Program-made: the position numbers and the translations under genes
Notes under the pieces: generated by a model
The model's database searches: none
Seen by the model: the letters and a program-made list of their open reading frames with translations, nothing else
Told to the model about the DNA's origin: nothing
From: Arsukibacterium tuosuense
Lineage (GTDB): Bacteria > Pseudomonadota > Gammaproteobacteria > Enterobacterales > Alteromonadaceae
Length of the DNA: 64,000 nt
NCBI RefSeq assembly: GCF_900215315.1
Contig: NZ_OBEB01000008.1
Span: 166,611 to 230,610, forward strand
Reading direction: 5' to 3'
Shown: positions 35,001-42,309 of the stretch, piece after piece
How the letters are laid out: every line of letters starts with the position of its first letter
How positions within the stretch are numbered: position 1 is the stretch's first letter

Positions 35001-37076
35001 TACCGCAAGGTATTAGAGCGTGATGAAAAAGGCGGCCATATTGAAGAGTTCAACGCCTTCAACGGCGAATGGCTGCTAAAAATGATTACCGACAACGCCA
35101 ATGAACGTAAAGCCAAGCGCGGCATCATTGGTGCATATAAGTATGTTAACTGCTTGCTGGCGCACTCAGACATTACCTGGGTGCCGCTATCGGTAGCGGA
35201 GATGATCCGCGTCGCTGGCAATATCGGCCTTAAAATTAGCGAATCAGATTTCTCGCGTACCGTGCAGGGCTATAAACAAGGCGCAATTTCGGACGATGTG
35301 CTGTTTGCTGGCTTTAAAGGCGACAAACTGTATTTGCTACCGGTAGAGGTTAAAACCGGTAAGCGGCAAACCCACAGCAAAGGCTTCTTACAAGCGCTGG
35401 AGTTAAAGCGCTACCTGACAGAAGACTTACTGGGCAAGCAAGACCTTGCAGGGCTTTTGTACCGTGGTTTGTTTGCCCGCCAGGTATTAATGCAGGTAGA
35501 GAAGTACAAGCTGTATAACCTGTATGACGAGAACTACTTTGACGAACTAACAGCCAAGCGCGAATGGTGGCTTCAAGGTGAATACCAGCTTGGCGAACTG
35601 ACTGATTACCCGAAAGGCTTTTTGTTTGTTAATGTCGAAGATGGCACCTTCTTTGATGCATGCTACAGCGAAGAGCAAGATATTCTGAAGATTGAATTAC
35701 CCAGTGGTTGGCTGGGCGATTTAATCCGCCAGCCGCTGAAGAATATGCTCGCGAGTGCAAGCAGTGAAACCTTATTCAGGGTACCAGCGCCGTACTTACT
35801 GCAACCACAAACCGAAGTTGCTGTTACTCAGCCATACCCGGCACATACTGAAACAGAATTCAGGCAAGCAGCAGAGCAGCCAATCAGTGCGACTGAACAA
35901 GAAGTTGCTACTGAACCGGCAAGTGCAGAGCCTGCCAAAACCAGCGACGTCCCGTTAAAAGTATTGTTTGGTAATGACGCCAGAACTGAGCAACCGCTGT
36001 ATTGGGAACCTACCAATACCGCCCGTTTTATGAATACCAACACCGGCATTATCGGCACTATGGGTACCGGTAAAACCCAGTTCACCAAAGCGATGATTAC
36101 GCAGTTGTATCGCAACCAGCATAACAACGTAAACAGTGCGCCAATAGGCATGCTGATTTTTGACTACAAATCAGATTATGTTGACGATGCGTTTATTAGC
36201 GCTACGGATGCAAAAAAGTACAAGCTATTTAAGCTGCCATATAACCCGCTAAGCCTGTTTGGCGATACGCCAATGCTGCCTATTCACACGGCAGCAGGCT
36301 TTTCTGAAACTATGGCAAAAGCCTATGGTTTGGGGCCAAAGCAGCAGTTAAAGCTGGAAAACTTAATTCTTGAAGCGTACACGGCGGCAGGCATCACGCC
36401 TGAAGATGCGTCTACCTGGCACAAACCTGCACCGACCATTGAAGATATCTGGGCGTTATTTATTGCGCAGGAAAAAGTCGAGGAAGACTCGCTATATGCT
36501 GCTTTGTCTAAACTGGCGCGGTTTAAAATATTCGAGTCTATCCCGGAGAATATGACCAGCCTGTACGAGCTAACCACCGGTATTACGGTTATTGAGTTAG
36601 CGGGTTATCCGTCAGAAATCCAAAACTTGGTGGTGGCGTTAACGCTTGATCTGTTCTATTCGCAAATGCAAAAGCGCGGCAAGCCAGATGTGCAGGGCGA
36701 TTATCGGCAAATTACCAAGATGATATTGGTAGATGAAGCTGACAACTTTATGTCACAAAACTTCAGTAGCCTTCGCAGAATTTTAAAAGAAGGCCGCGAA
36801 TACGGTGTGGGTGTGGTGCTATCCACGCAGGATATTACTCACTTTAAAACTGGCGAGAATAACTACGCTTCGTACATTCTCACTTGGGTAATCCACCGCG
36901 TAGCCGAGATCCGAAACGCTGATATCAAAGCAATTTTTAACGTCGATGATAAAAGCGAGCAAGAGAATTTAATGGAAACCATACGCAAGCTGGAAAAGCA
37001 TTACAGCTTGTATATCGATGGTAAAAAGACACTAACAAAAATGCGTGACAAGGCTTTTTGGGAGTTGTTGAAATGA
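32001..37076 (+). CDS. dptH: DNA phosphorothioation-dependent restriction protein DptH (HerA/FtsK-like ATPase)
   Basis: About 1691 residues, the typical very large size of DptH. ATG 32001 is chosen because GTGGAG precedes it; the frame also opens with GTG 31980. The C-terminal third holds a HerA/FtsK-type motor: Walker A GTMGTGKTQFTKA near residue 1352 and Walker B MILVDEADNF near residue 1573, followed by REYGVGVVLSTQD, an arginine-finger-like region. The N-terminal and middle parts (1-1300) are a large family-specific region. It is thought to translocate on DNA in the restriction complex with DptF and DptG. The stop TGA overlaps the next gene's ATG (ATGA), so the Mrr-like gene is translated together with it. 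Confidence 0.92.
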   Translation: MSEKQFESFLVEQLINRCQSELKAGFRYQFKSPDGQNSRLLTDELLAHQTASITDIATELPFIQIGSVKLIPVLHADNEQGFTENYISRLRDMVAGQQGDFAQTALLIVHNSMLDTLINSAEDLAQPGKVWHPYTLKEQLKILINPLDKQRTVSETLLDLVYEQIVDNGGTAFGFNKLYSAILDGDLRFDELDLLQDSELKRPTENKEQIKNRVAENQRLHDRIAQITERFPGELVEKLGELDFGEKFIEEHFSEPGKWRETLELGACFEEQKKNRKAGLSLETEESGLTVDLTGRDKAATKAGKRERHLILALHQGEINADFELVFIGDAVDKDQIDIKDASEDKIKLSGINNAGGKRSRVKFSCNDITAPVFCFIRLNRENTGERYSFKIVILPASDFPLENIAHNFLVQVKQKKLLLQTDENKLRISDYSATAELEQPGQVFACADIGVIDFETMANESAEIGFTVKTNSYNLDFEVEGAVASDALSLPLLLDTERYPRLFDAGYFGVFNKSKNKIILDNQEVAPKGRRLTILQWEHQLVSEQLLYRHDEPDRNLTAAAFKLYPPLEQSYTALLTELHKRKCLPSLSGWDAQYIELVRQVVNAFTQATADIAENDVLSKEQRQLMQIGFAQFDGAEYVTPLHPIVLAYYLYLAEQMLADKQQAQSFADLPRITKERLNPQGLMPYLYHPKYEFSYVQAERDNSFWLQLVPQKDTSFSYVRKLVLEKATEFQAAFSMLFSCGPRAKLLINSVNNHDNTDLFMGLVDLVKDLKDKVPYIHVCLYDDELMYNEFDRFADMGKHEELKQRYELTKGKAKEYADLVVDLLRTRLTYSKFENANVAEQQYAHISFFRNNQRVERTDVDPAQELSGVVCHGLIAGEAAANKQDSYFTAFGLRGVDTTNLPHLQLAQQYNRLVKPAYKANEQHGKAKSTALAVNDSFRSLLERSYDSSIWTCIIDPKVTLDFFESSKDVVLIHYSDNYTNSTNYDAITLTKQTDLYRKVLERDEKGGHIEEFNAFNGEWLLKMITDNANERKAKRGIIGAYKYVNCLLAHSDITWVPLSVAEMIRVAGNIGLKISESDFSRTVQGYKQGAISDDVLFAGFKGDKLYLLPVEVKTGKRQTHSKGFLQALELKRYLTEDLLGKQDLAGLLYRGLFARQVLMQVEKYKLYNLYDENYFDELTAKREWWLQGEYQLGELTDYPKGFLFVNVEDGTFFDACYSEEQDILKIELPSGWLGDLIRQPLKNMLASASSETLFRVPAPYLLQPQTEVAVTQPYPAHTETEFRQAAEQPISATEQEVATEPASAEPAKTSDVPLKVLFGNDARTEQPLYWEPTNTARFMNTNTGIIGTMGTGKTQFTKAMITQLYRNQHNNVNSAPIGMLIFDYKSDYVDDAFISATDAKKYKLFKLPYNPLSLFGDTPMLPIHTAAGFSETMAKAYGLGPKQQLKLENLILEAYTAAGITPEDASTWHKPAPTIEDIWALFIAQEKVEEDSLYAALSKLARFKIFESIPENMTSLYELTTGITVIELAGYPSEIQNLVVALTLDLFYSQMQKRGKPDVQGDYRQITKMILVDEADNFMSQNFSSLRRILKEGREYGVGVVLSTQDITHFKTGENNYASYILTWVIHRVAEIRNADIKAIFNVDDKSEQENLMETIRKLEKHYSLYIDGKKTLTKMRDKAFWELLK

Positions 37077-37897
37077 CAATAGTAGAAGCCATAAAAACTG
37101 TCCTAAGTAAATTTAAAGACGGATTACCATATACAGAAATTTATAAGAAGATTGTAGAACAAAAGCTTTATGAGTTCGGGGCGAAAGATCCTCAAGCAAT
37201 AGTAAGAGCTAAGCTAAGGCAGCACTGCTATGGCGTTGAATACCCATCTGCGAGCCCTACTAAACACTTTATTTCCGATGGTGGGAGAGGAAACAAAGCG
37301 TTATATAGAATATGGGATGGTCAGGAAAAATTAAGTCCGAAAGTCGCAAATAAAAAAGCATCAGGAAACGAGCTGCCGGAAGAGCTGATACACCAACTTC
37401 ATATTGATCATATAAATAACATTAAAAACCAAATGATGGACGCGATTTACAATTCTGATCCAGGCTTTTTTGAAAAGCTCGTACTGAAATTACTCAGCCG
37501 AATGGGATTCGGCTGGGACAAGGACAAGTCGGCTTTTCATGTTGGTGGACCGAATGATAGAGGGATAGATGGTGTTATCTTCGAAGACCAACTTGGTCTT
37601 GATAGGGTCTATATTCAGGCTAAACGGTATGGAAAGAATAACGGGGTTGGAAGCTCAGACGTGCATCGTTTTATTGGAGCGATGAATACTAAAAATGCAA
37701 ACAAAGGAGTGTTCATAACGTCATCTTACTTTACAGATGGTGCAATGTACGAAGCGCGGGATGCAAGGAATATAAGTTTGGTTTTGATTGACGGAGAAAG
37801 GCTAAGTAAGCATCTTCTTGAAAATGGGTTAGGAGTGTCGGTAGCTGAAAGTTATAAAATTTACACCATCGACTCGGATGCTTTTAAAGATAGCTGA
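37073..37897 (+). CDS. Mrr-type restriction endonuclease with N-terminal HARE-HTH-like domain
   Basis: A 274-residue protein. ATG 37073 overlaps the dptH stop by ATGA; the frame opens slightly earlier inside dptH. Residues 3-85 (VEAIKTVLSKFKDGLPYTEIYKKIVEQ...NKALYRIWDG) look like a HARE-type winged helix, a domain linked to modified-base recognition. Residues 125-265 form an Mrr_cat domain with E134 (PGFFEKLV), D166 (NDRGIDGV) and Q182-A-K184 (YIQAKRYG), the full PD-(D/E)XK triad, then FITSSYF. Such enzymes cut modified DNA (type IV). In a phosphorothioate island it could act as an added effector on foreign modified DNA or as a fourth subunit of Dpt restriction. More AT-rich than dptH. Confidence 0.85.
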   Translation: MTIVEAIKTVLSKFKDGLPYTEIYKKIVEQKLYEFGAKDPQAIVRAKLRQHCYGVEYPSASPTKHFISDGGRGNKALYRIWDGQEKLSPKVANKKASGNELPEELIHQLHIDHINNIKNQMMDAIYNSDPGFFEKLVLKLLSRMGFGWDKDKSAFHVGGPNDRGIDGVIFEDQLGLDRVYIQAKRYGKNNGVGSSDVHRFIGAMNTKNANKGVFITSSYFTDGAMYEARDARNISLVLIDGERLSKHLLENGLGVSVAESYKIYTIDSDAFKDS

Positions 37898-38001
37898 ATT
37901 GCTCGATGTTAGTCATTAATAATGATTAAAGAAATTTTTTAAATTTTCATGTGTAGCTGAATTTAAAATAGCGCATAGCTAGGCGTACTAGGAGTTGTAG
38001 G

Positions 38002-38502
38002 TTGAATCAAAATTTTTTAAGTATTATTTTGGGTATCCCAAGCGGGATATTCTCTGCATTATTCATTTGGCTTTTTTTTGTAATTTATCAAAAGCAATTT
38101 AAGCCTTGGTTTCAGGAGCTTGTGTATAGAGGAGTAGAAATTGAAGGTATTTGGCAGAATGATGATCAGAACGGCAGCTCTGATGGCACTAGTGAAACTC
38201 CAACTGTTACTTCAATACTTAATATATCTTTACAGCAGGGGCACACGATAAAAGGAACATTTTCACAGCAGTTTGTTAGTGTAAATGAGAAGCGTTATGG
38301 CGCGTTCAAAGCAGAAGGTCACATTATCGACGGCGTTGTCATACTTACGTTAATGCCTGAAAGCAGAAGTAAATCAACTTATGGTACTTTGGTTTTGAAT
38401 TTGGGGTCAGCCTCTTTATCACTGGAAGGGATTTTTACTTATAAAGGTGCGATAAGTAATAATGTTACACACCAAAATGTAAAGCTAATGAAAAAGCCAT
38501 AG
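38002..38502 (+). CDS. Membrane-anchored beta-rich protein of unknown family
   Basis: A 166-residue protein starting with TTG 38002, supported by AGGAG 7 bases upstream. One N-terminal membrane helix (FLSIILGIPSGIFSALFIWLFFVIYQ) is followed by a soluble part of about 120 residues dominated by predicted strands: IEGIWQND, VTSILNISLQQGHTIKGTFS, YGAFKAEGHIIDGVVILTL, YGTLVLNLGSASLSLEGIFTYKG. This resembles a small lipocalin-like barrel on a membrane anchor, a layout also seen in Cap15-type CBASS effectors, but sequence identity to them cannot be claimed. First of three tightly spaced genes. Very AT-rich. Function unknown. Confidence 0.6.
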   Translation: MNQNFLSIILGIPSGIFSALFIWLFFVIYQKQFKPWFQELVYRGVEIEGIWQNDDQNGSSDGTSETPTVTSILNISLQQGHTIKGTFSQQFVSVNEKRYGAFKAEGHIIDGVVILTLMPESRSKSTYGTLVLNLGSASLSLEGIFTYKGAISNNVTHQNVKLMKKP

Positions 38503-38517
38503 TAAAGGGCATTTGTA

Positions 38518-39021
38518 ATGGGATTAATAAGCTGTTCGTTGTCGGAAGAATATTTAAGTGATCGGTCATATGTTGCCTCACTTAAAAGCGAAGTTGCTGC
38601 ACTTGGCTCAGGTTGGCAAGAGTTAGAACTTCTGGCTTGTAATTTAGATGCAGTACCGGAACAGACCGGAGTTTTTTTATTGCTTTTCAAGGATTCTATT
38701 TCAAATAATGATACGCCAATATATACAAAAAATATAATTTTCATTGGTGGTGATGAGGGGAGAAGTCTTCGATATTGTTTTTCAGAACTGCTGTCCATTT
38801 TCGAAAGTAAATCTATTACTGGCAATGCATATGCAATTGACATTTTGAAATTTGATGTGCGTCGCCAAGACGGAGATTTATTGTTTATCTTCATGCGAAC
38901 AGAATCGATAAGTGGCGAGCTCGTCAAAGTCATAACCAAGTTAAGGCGATCGTATTCGCCGATTGGGAATAGGGTCCCAACTGGGACACTAGACCATTCA
39001 AAAATTGAACCAGCATTTTGA
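38518..39021 (+). CDS. GIY-YIG-like protein (divergent nuclease fold)
   Basis: A 167-residue protein. The pattern VPEQTGVFLLLF, then KNIIFIGGDEGRSLRYCFSEL, then SGELVKVITKLRRSYSPIGNR matches the order of GIY-YIG nucleases: GVF for GIY, IFIG for YIG, Arg in the helix after it, Glu in GELVKVI and Asn in SPIGN. The two tyrosines are replaced by Phe, so activity is uncertain. It starts 15 bases after the membrane-protein gene with an AAGGG ribosome site and ends 7 bases before the DGQHR gene, so the three form an operon. The match is by eye; a GIY-YIG family search would decide. Confidence 0.5.
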   Translation: MGLISCSLSEEYLSDRSYVASLKSEVAALGSGWQELELLACNLDAVPEQTGVFLLLFKDSISNNDTPIYTKNIIFIGGDEGRSLRYCFSELLSIFESKSITGNAYAIDILKFDVRRQDGDLLFIFMRTESISGELVKVITKLRRSYSPIGNRVPTGTLDHSKIEPAF

Positions 39022-39028
39022 GGATATT

Positions 39029-40330
39029 ATGTCGAACAAAACTTTAATACCTGCGTTAAAGGCGAAAGTAGGTGATTGGAATTACTACATCTGCGTGATG
39101 AAGTACGCTCAAGTTGCAAAGGAGTGCTCATTCGCATACGAGCTGGGCGGAAATCCAGAGCTCAATGAGTTGCTTCAAAGAGGGATTTCGGATAGAACGC
39201 AAGGCATAGTTGAGTACTTAATAAAATCCGAACACAGGTTTTTGGGCTCGTTGATCGTCGCGGCTTGGGGTGGGCATCCAAATTATATACCAGTAAAAAT
39301 GGACGAAAGTGATGATCTAATAAAAGGTCTAGATAGCGGTTTTGGCGTTCTGACATTTGACGGCTCACAGCAGTATTTTGCTTTGGACGGTCAACATAGG
39401 TTGAGAGCTATTAAAGATGCTATTAAAAGAAAGCCTGAATTAGGTAATGAAGAAATTAGTGTGATTCTTGTTAGTCACTTTAATACTCCAGAAGGTCAGG
39501 AGAGAACTCGTCGTTTGTTTTCGAATATTAATAAAAATGCGAAATCCACTACATCTACTGAGAATATTGTTTTAGATGAAGATGATGGTTACGCTGTTAT
39601 TAACAGGCGCTTGATAAATGAACATACGATATTGTCCGATAATGGCGTTGTGTCTATTTATAGACGTCAGAATAGCGAAGGCGGTCTCTCCATTTCAACG
39701 AGTGTGTCTAACTCAGATAGAAAAGCTATAACGTCTATAAAGCAACTTTATGAGATGGTTAAAGCACTTTCAGTAGGTACAGGGATAGATGGTCACAACA
39801 TCAATATCAGACCTACAGATGACGATCTAGAACGAAGTTACAATCAGATCTCTGAGAGAATTACTAAACTTTTTGAAGCTTGTGGCGACGTTCTTAGCCT
39901 TTCTCAGAAAGACGACATCAGAGTCTTCAGAAAGAATAAGATAGATTCTGGAAAAGAACACGCCTTTTTAAAAGGAGTGATCCAGCGTGTTGTTACGGAT
40001 GTCATATCTCAACTTATCAGAGAAGGTCGAATCACTTGGGAGCAGGCATTTGACAAGCTGAGCAAGCTAGATTGGAATGTTAAATCTTCACCTTGGAATT
40101 GCGTTTGCAATATCTCGGAGAACCCTTCCGAGGCTAGCAAAATGCTAACCAGTAGAGATTTCACTGCGCTGTTAGAAGATATGTTGAAAGTTCATATCGC
40201 GCCCAAAACACGAGCTGATATCAAAAAAGCGCGAAAAGCGTTCTTGGATTTAAGAGGATTTCACTATCCTGTTAGCGAAGATGTCCTTTCAGTTAATCTT
40301 GAGCAGCAAGCTAGCTCTATAGGCAGCTAA
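39029..40330 (+). CDS. Second DGQHR-domain protein (DndB-like)
   Basis: About 433 residues. ATG 39029 is chosen for the GAGG 6 bases upstream and because ATG 39005 lies inside the previous gene. The motif FALDGQHRLRAI (DGQHR at 120-124) and the following RLFSNINKNAKSTTSTENIVLDEDDGYAVINRRLI are typical of the DGQHR superfamily to which DndB belongs; the signature RxxFxxxNxxxK is also present. It is distinct from the island's true DndB at 45915-47006 (low similarity outside the motif, different C-terminus). DndB proteins are DNA-binding regulators of the modification genes. What this second copy does is unknown; the GIY-YIG-like and membrane partners suggest a separate unit. Confidence 0.8.
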   Translation: MSNKTLIPALKAKVGDWNYYICVMKYAQVAKECSFAYELGGNPELNELLQRGISDRTQGIVEYLIKSEHRFLGSLIVAAWGGHPNYIPVKMDESDDLIKGLDSGFGVLTFDGSQQYFALDGQHRLRAIKDAIKRKPELGNEEISVILVSHFNTPEGQERTRRLFSNINKNAKSTTSTENIVLDEDDGYAVINRRLINEHTILSDNGVVSIYRRQNSEGGLSISTSVSNSDRKAITSIKQLYEMVKALSVGTGIDGHNINIRPTDDDLERSYNQISERITKLFEACGDVLSLSQKDDIRVFRKNKIDSGKEHAFLKGVIQRVVTDVISQLIREGRITWEQAFDKLSKLDWNVKSSPWNCVCNISENPSEASKMLTSRDFTALLEDMLKVHIAPKTRADIKKARKAFLDLRGFHYPVSEDVLSVNLEQQASSIGS

Positions 40331-40360
40331 AGAGCGAAAATTTTATGAAAGATGTGCTTG

Positions 40361-41341
40361 TTAATCCTCAAGCATATCTTTCCTCCACTCCCAGTGTGAA
40401 CACTCATTCAAACCGAAACTTTGCTTAATATGTAAATGGTTTAAGTATTTTCCAGCTTTAAAAATTTTCTTAAATTCTTCTCCAGTATCAGGATCCTCTG
40501 AAAAGTAGTAATAGCTGTCCGATCTAAATTCTTTGCGTGAAAAGCTCAGTATGACCTGAATATTCATTGCCGCTAACCTTGAGGCTCTTAAAAGCAAAGT
40601 CAAAACTAATCGTTTAACTCTAGGATCATCAAAATCACCAGTAAATTCTGGGTTTTCCAATATAGGAAAATTAGCATGGGCGATTTGATTTCTCATATTC
40701 CTAATAACTGAGAAACCTCTTGAAATTATTTTATCTTCGTCAAAATCCATATCAAAACTGACTTTAAATTTATCCCTGTACAGCTTTGAAAGCTCTATCA
40801 CGCCGGTGACCTTATGAAAGTAATTTTCAGGCATATCTAATGACGTGAATACTTCATCTAACAGCCAAGTTGCCTGAGTTGAATAACTTCGTTGCCGTTC
40901 TAACTTGCTACCCGAGGTTAATAACTTTGAATATTCTTCTTCATAAATATGGCTAGATAGCCTATAAGCTTCTTCAAGAGCATTTGAAATAAACATAAAT
41001 CGGGTGATTTGTGTAGCAATAGAAGAGTCATGTTTTGCATTTGAATTAAGCTCATCTGCTACAGGTTCACAGTAAATATGCGCCATCTCATATTTAAAAG
41101 TGTTCATTTCTACTGATTCAAGTTGACTAGCTAAGCGAAGCCACTTTGCAATACTCGTCGTCTTTGCAGTACCGCATTTTTCGACTTTTCTTTTGACCTG
41201 CTTGTGGACAACTTTTTCTTCATTCAGTATTTCACAAAATATAGCTAGCTCATGAAGATGCAGAGGCAGCTCTCTAAATTGGCTACAAATTGAGCAAAAG
41301 GGTTTTTGAGTACTCAAATTTCGTCCTCTTTGGGATAACAT
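40361..41341 (-). CDS. HEPN-domain protein (candidate defence RNase)
   Basis: A 326-residue mostly helical protein. The motif RNMRNQIAHANF contains R217-N-Q-I-A-H222, the RX4-6H catalytic signature of HEPN ribonucleases, set inside long helices as in Apea/abortive-infection proteins. The N-terminus has a zinc-ribbon-like CSICSQF (C16, C19) near H28 and H30. HEPN proteins usually kill or halt infected cells by cutting RNA, often controlled by a partner. No minimal nucleotidyltransferase antitoxin is beside it; the nearest partner on the same strand is the PD-(D/E)XK-like gene upstream. It is convergent with the DGQHR gene with 30 bases between. Confidence 0.68.
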   Translation of the reverse strand: MLSQRGRNLSTQKPFCSICSQFRELPLHLHELAIFCEILNEEKVVHKQVKRKVEKCGTAKTTSIAKWLRLASQLESVEMNTFKYEMAHIYCEPVADELNSNAKHDSSIATQITRFMFISNALEEAYRLSSHIYEEEYSKLLTSGSKLERQRSYSTQATWLLDEVFTSLDMPENYFHKVTGVIELSKLYRDKFKVSFDMDFDEDKIISRGFSVIRNMRNQIAHANFPILENPEFTGDFDDPRVKRLVLTLLLRASRLAAMNIQVILSFSRKEFRSDSYYYFSEDPDTGEEFKKIFKAGKYLNHLHIKQSFGLNECSHWEWRKDMLED

Positions 41342-41368
41342 TTTCTAGTTCATGGTTATATTCAAGTC

Positions 41369-41406
41369 AAAAAATTCCGTAGATGCCGGCGCCGGGGCGC
41401 CGGAAT
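41369..41406 (-). terminator. GC hairpin with T-run behind the PD-(D/E)XK-like gene
   Basis: On the minus strand a perfect CCGGCGCC/GGCGCCGG stem (41386-41403) is followed after a short gap by AATTTTTTG. An outer ATTCCG/CGGAAT pairing is also possible. It separates the dnd operon and its PD-(D/E)XK-like gene from the HEPN gene. Confidence 0.65.
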
Positions 41407-41422
41407 AAAATATAGCAAATTG

Positions 41423-41935
41423 TTAGAAGCTGTTTGAGTAAACTTTGTAACTTACGTCTCTGCTAGGATTCACTGACATATAGTAAGAACGAAATTTCCC
41501 ACGTACTATATGCTCTCTAAATCGATTTTGTTTTATCAAATCTTGCCAAGGATACAACCACATTCCGGAGACAACATAATCCTCATTAAGATGTACAAAC
41601 ATTAAATGCGTTGGAATATCTTTACCTTCAATTTTTGGAATAGCACTGCTCCTGACCCAGCCACTATTGCTTCCTCTGCGAGTTTTAACAGATATCTTCA
41701 TACCAGAAGTTGTTTCAACGTCATGCTCAAAGCTATCGTCTACGAGAAAACCGCCTAAAGCTATCTTGGTTAAAATCTCCCCCAACCAACCGACAAGCTC
41801 ATCGCCTTTTAGTACTTTCCCATCAGAATATTCGGCAAGAAGCTCACGTATTTTTCTTTGCGTCATTGATAAGGTAACAAAGAGACTGGAAAAGTCTTTC
41901 TCAATTCTGTCCATTGAATCAAAGTCGAAGTTCAT
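41423..41935 (-). CDS. PD-(D/E)XK-like nuclease candidate behind dndE
   Basis: A 170-residue protein. The segment GDELVGWLGEILTKIALGG (E46, E53) is followed by EHDVETTSGMKISVKTRRGS, with D72 and K84. This is the E...D...xVK order of restriction-like folds, although Ser stands where Glu or Gln is usual before VK. The rest (HLMFVHLNEDYVVSGMWLYPW) fits the later strands and helix. It starts 33 bases after the dndE stop on the same strand and a terminator follows it, so it is probably the last gene of dndBCDE. A nuclease tied to the modification operon is an inference. Confidence 0.55.
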   Translation of the reverse strand: MNFDFDSMDRIEKDFSSLFVTLSMTQRKIRELLAEYSDGKVLKGDELVGWLGEILTKIALGGFLVDDSFEHDVETTSGMKISVKTRRGSNSGWVRSSAIPKIEGKDIPTHLMFVHLNEDYVVSGMWLYPWQDLIKQNRFREHIVRGKFRSYYMSVNPSRDVSYKVYSNSF

Positions 41936-41968
41936 TATGATCTTAATCTCATCATGAGGATGTATTTC

Positions 41969-42307
41969 TTATAGAGATTTACTGTAAAGGTTTATACCTC
42001 TATTCAAATGAATTTTCACGAAAGTTGATAGTTCTGTATCACCATCGGTTTTAGCAAACTTGCGGTAGGCTTCTTTTAAGAGTGTTAAATACAGTTCAGA
42101 GAACTCACCCGAAAACGTCTTCCACGTCATTTCAACATTACTATCTGAAGGAATATCTTCCTTCGGTGGTACTGTTGGGTCGGCCAGTGACATGCATAGC
42201 GCCCAACGGCAGAGCACATTCCAGTTTTCAATGCCGGTTTTACGCTTCAGAATAATCAGCTGCTGCTTTTGCTTTTCTGATAAACGAATAATGTCGATGC
42301 TTTGCAT
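41969..42307 (-). CDS. dndE: DNA sulfur modification protein DndE
   Basis: A 112-residue protein. IDIIRLSEKQKQQLIILKRKTGIENWNVLCRWALCMSLADP is the conserved DndE start and TELSTFVKIHLNRGINLY the conserved end. DndE binds nicked or double-stranded DNA and is essential for placing sulfur in the backbone together with DndC and DndD. It starts 2 bases after the dndD stop, in the order dndB-C-D-E. Confidence 0.92.
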   Translation of the reverse strand: MQSIDIIRLSEKQKQQLIILKRKTGIENWNVLCRWALCMSLADPTVPPKEDIPSDSNVEMTWKTFSGEFSELYLTLLKEAYRKFAKTDGDTELSTFVKIHLNRGINLYSKSL

Positions 42308-42309
42308 AA

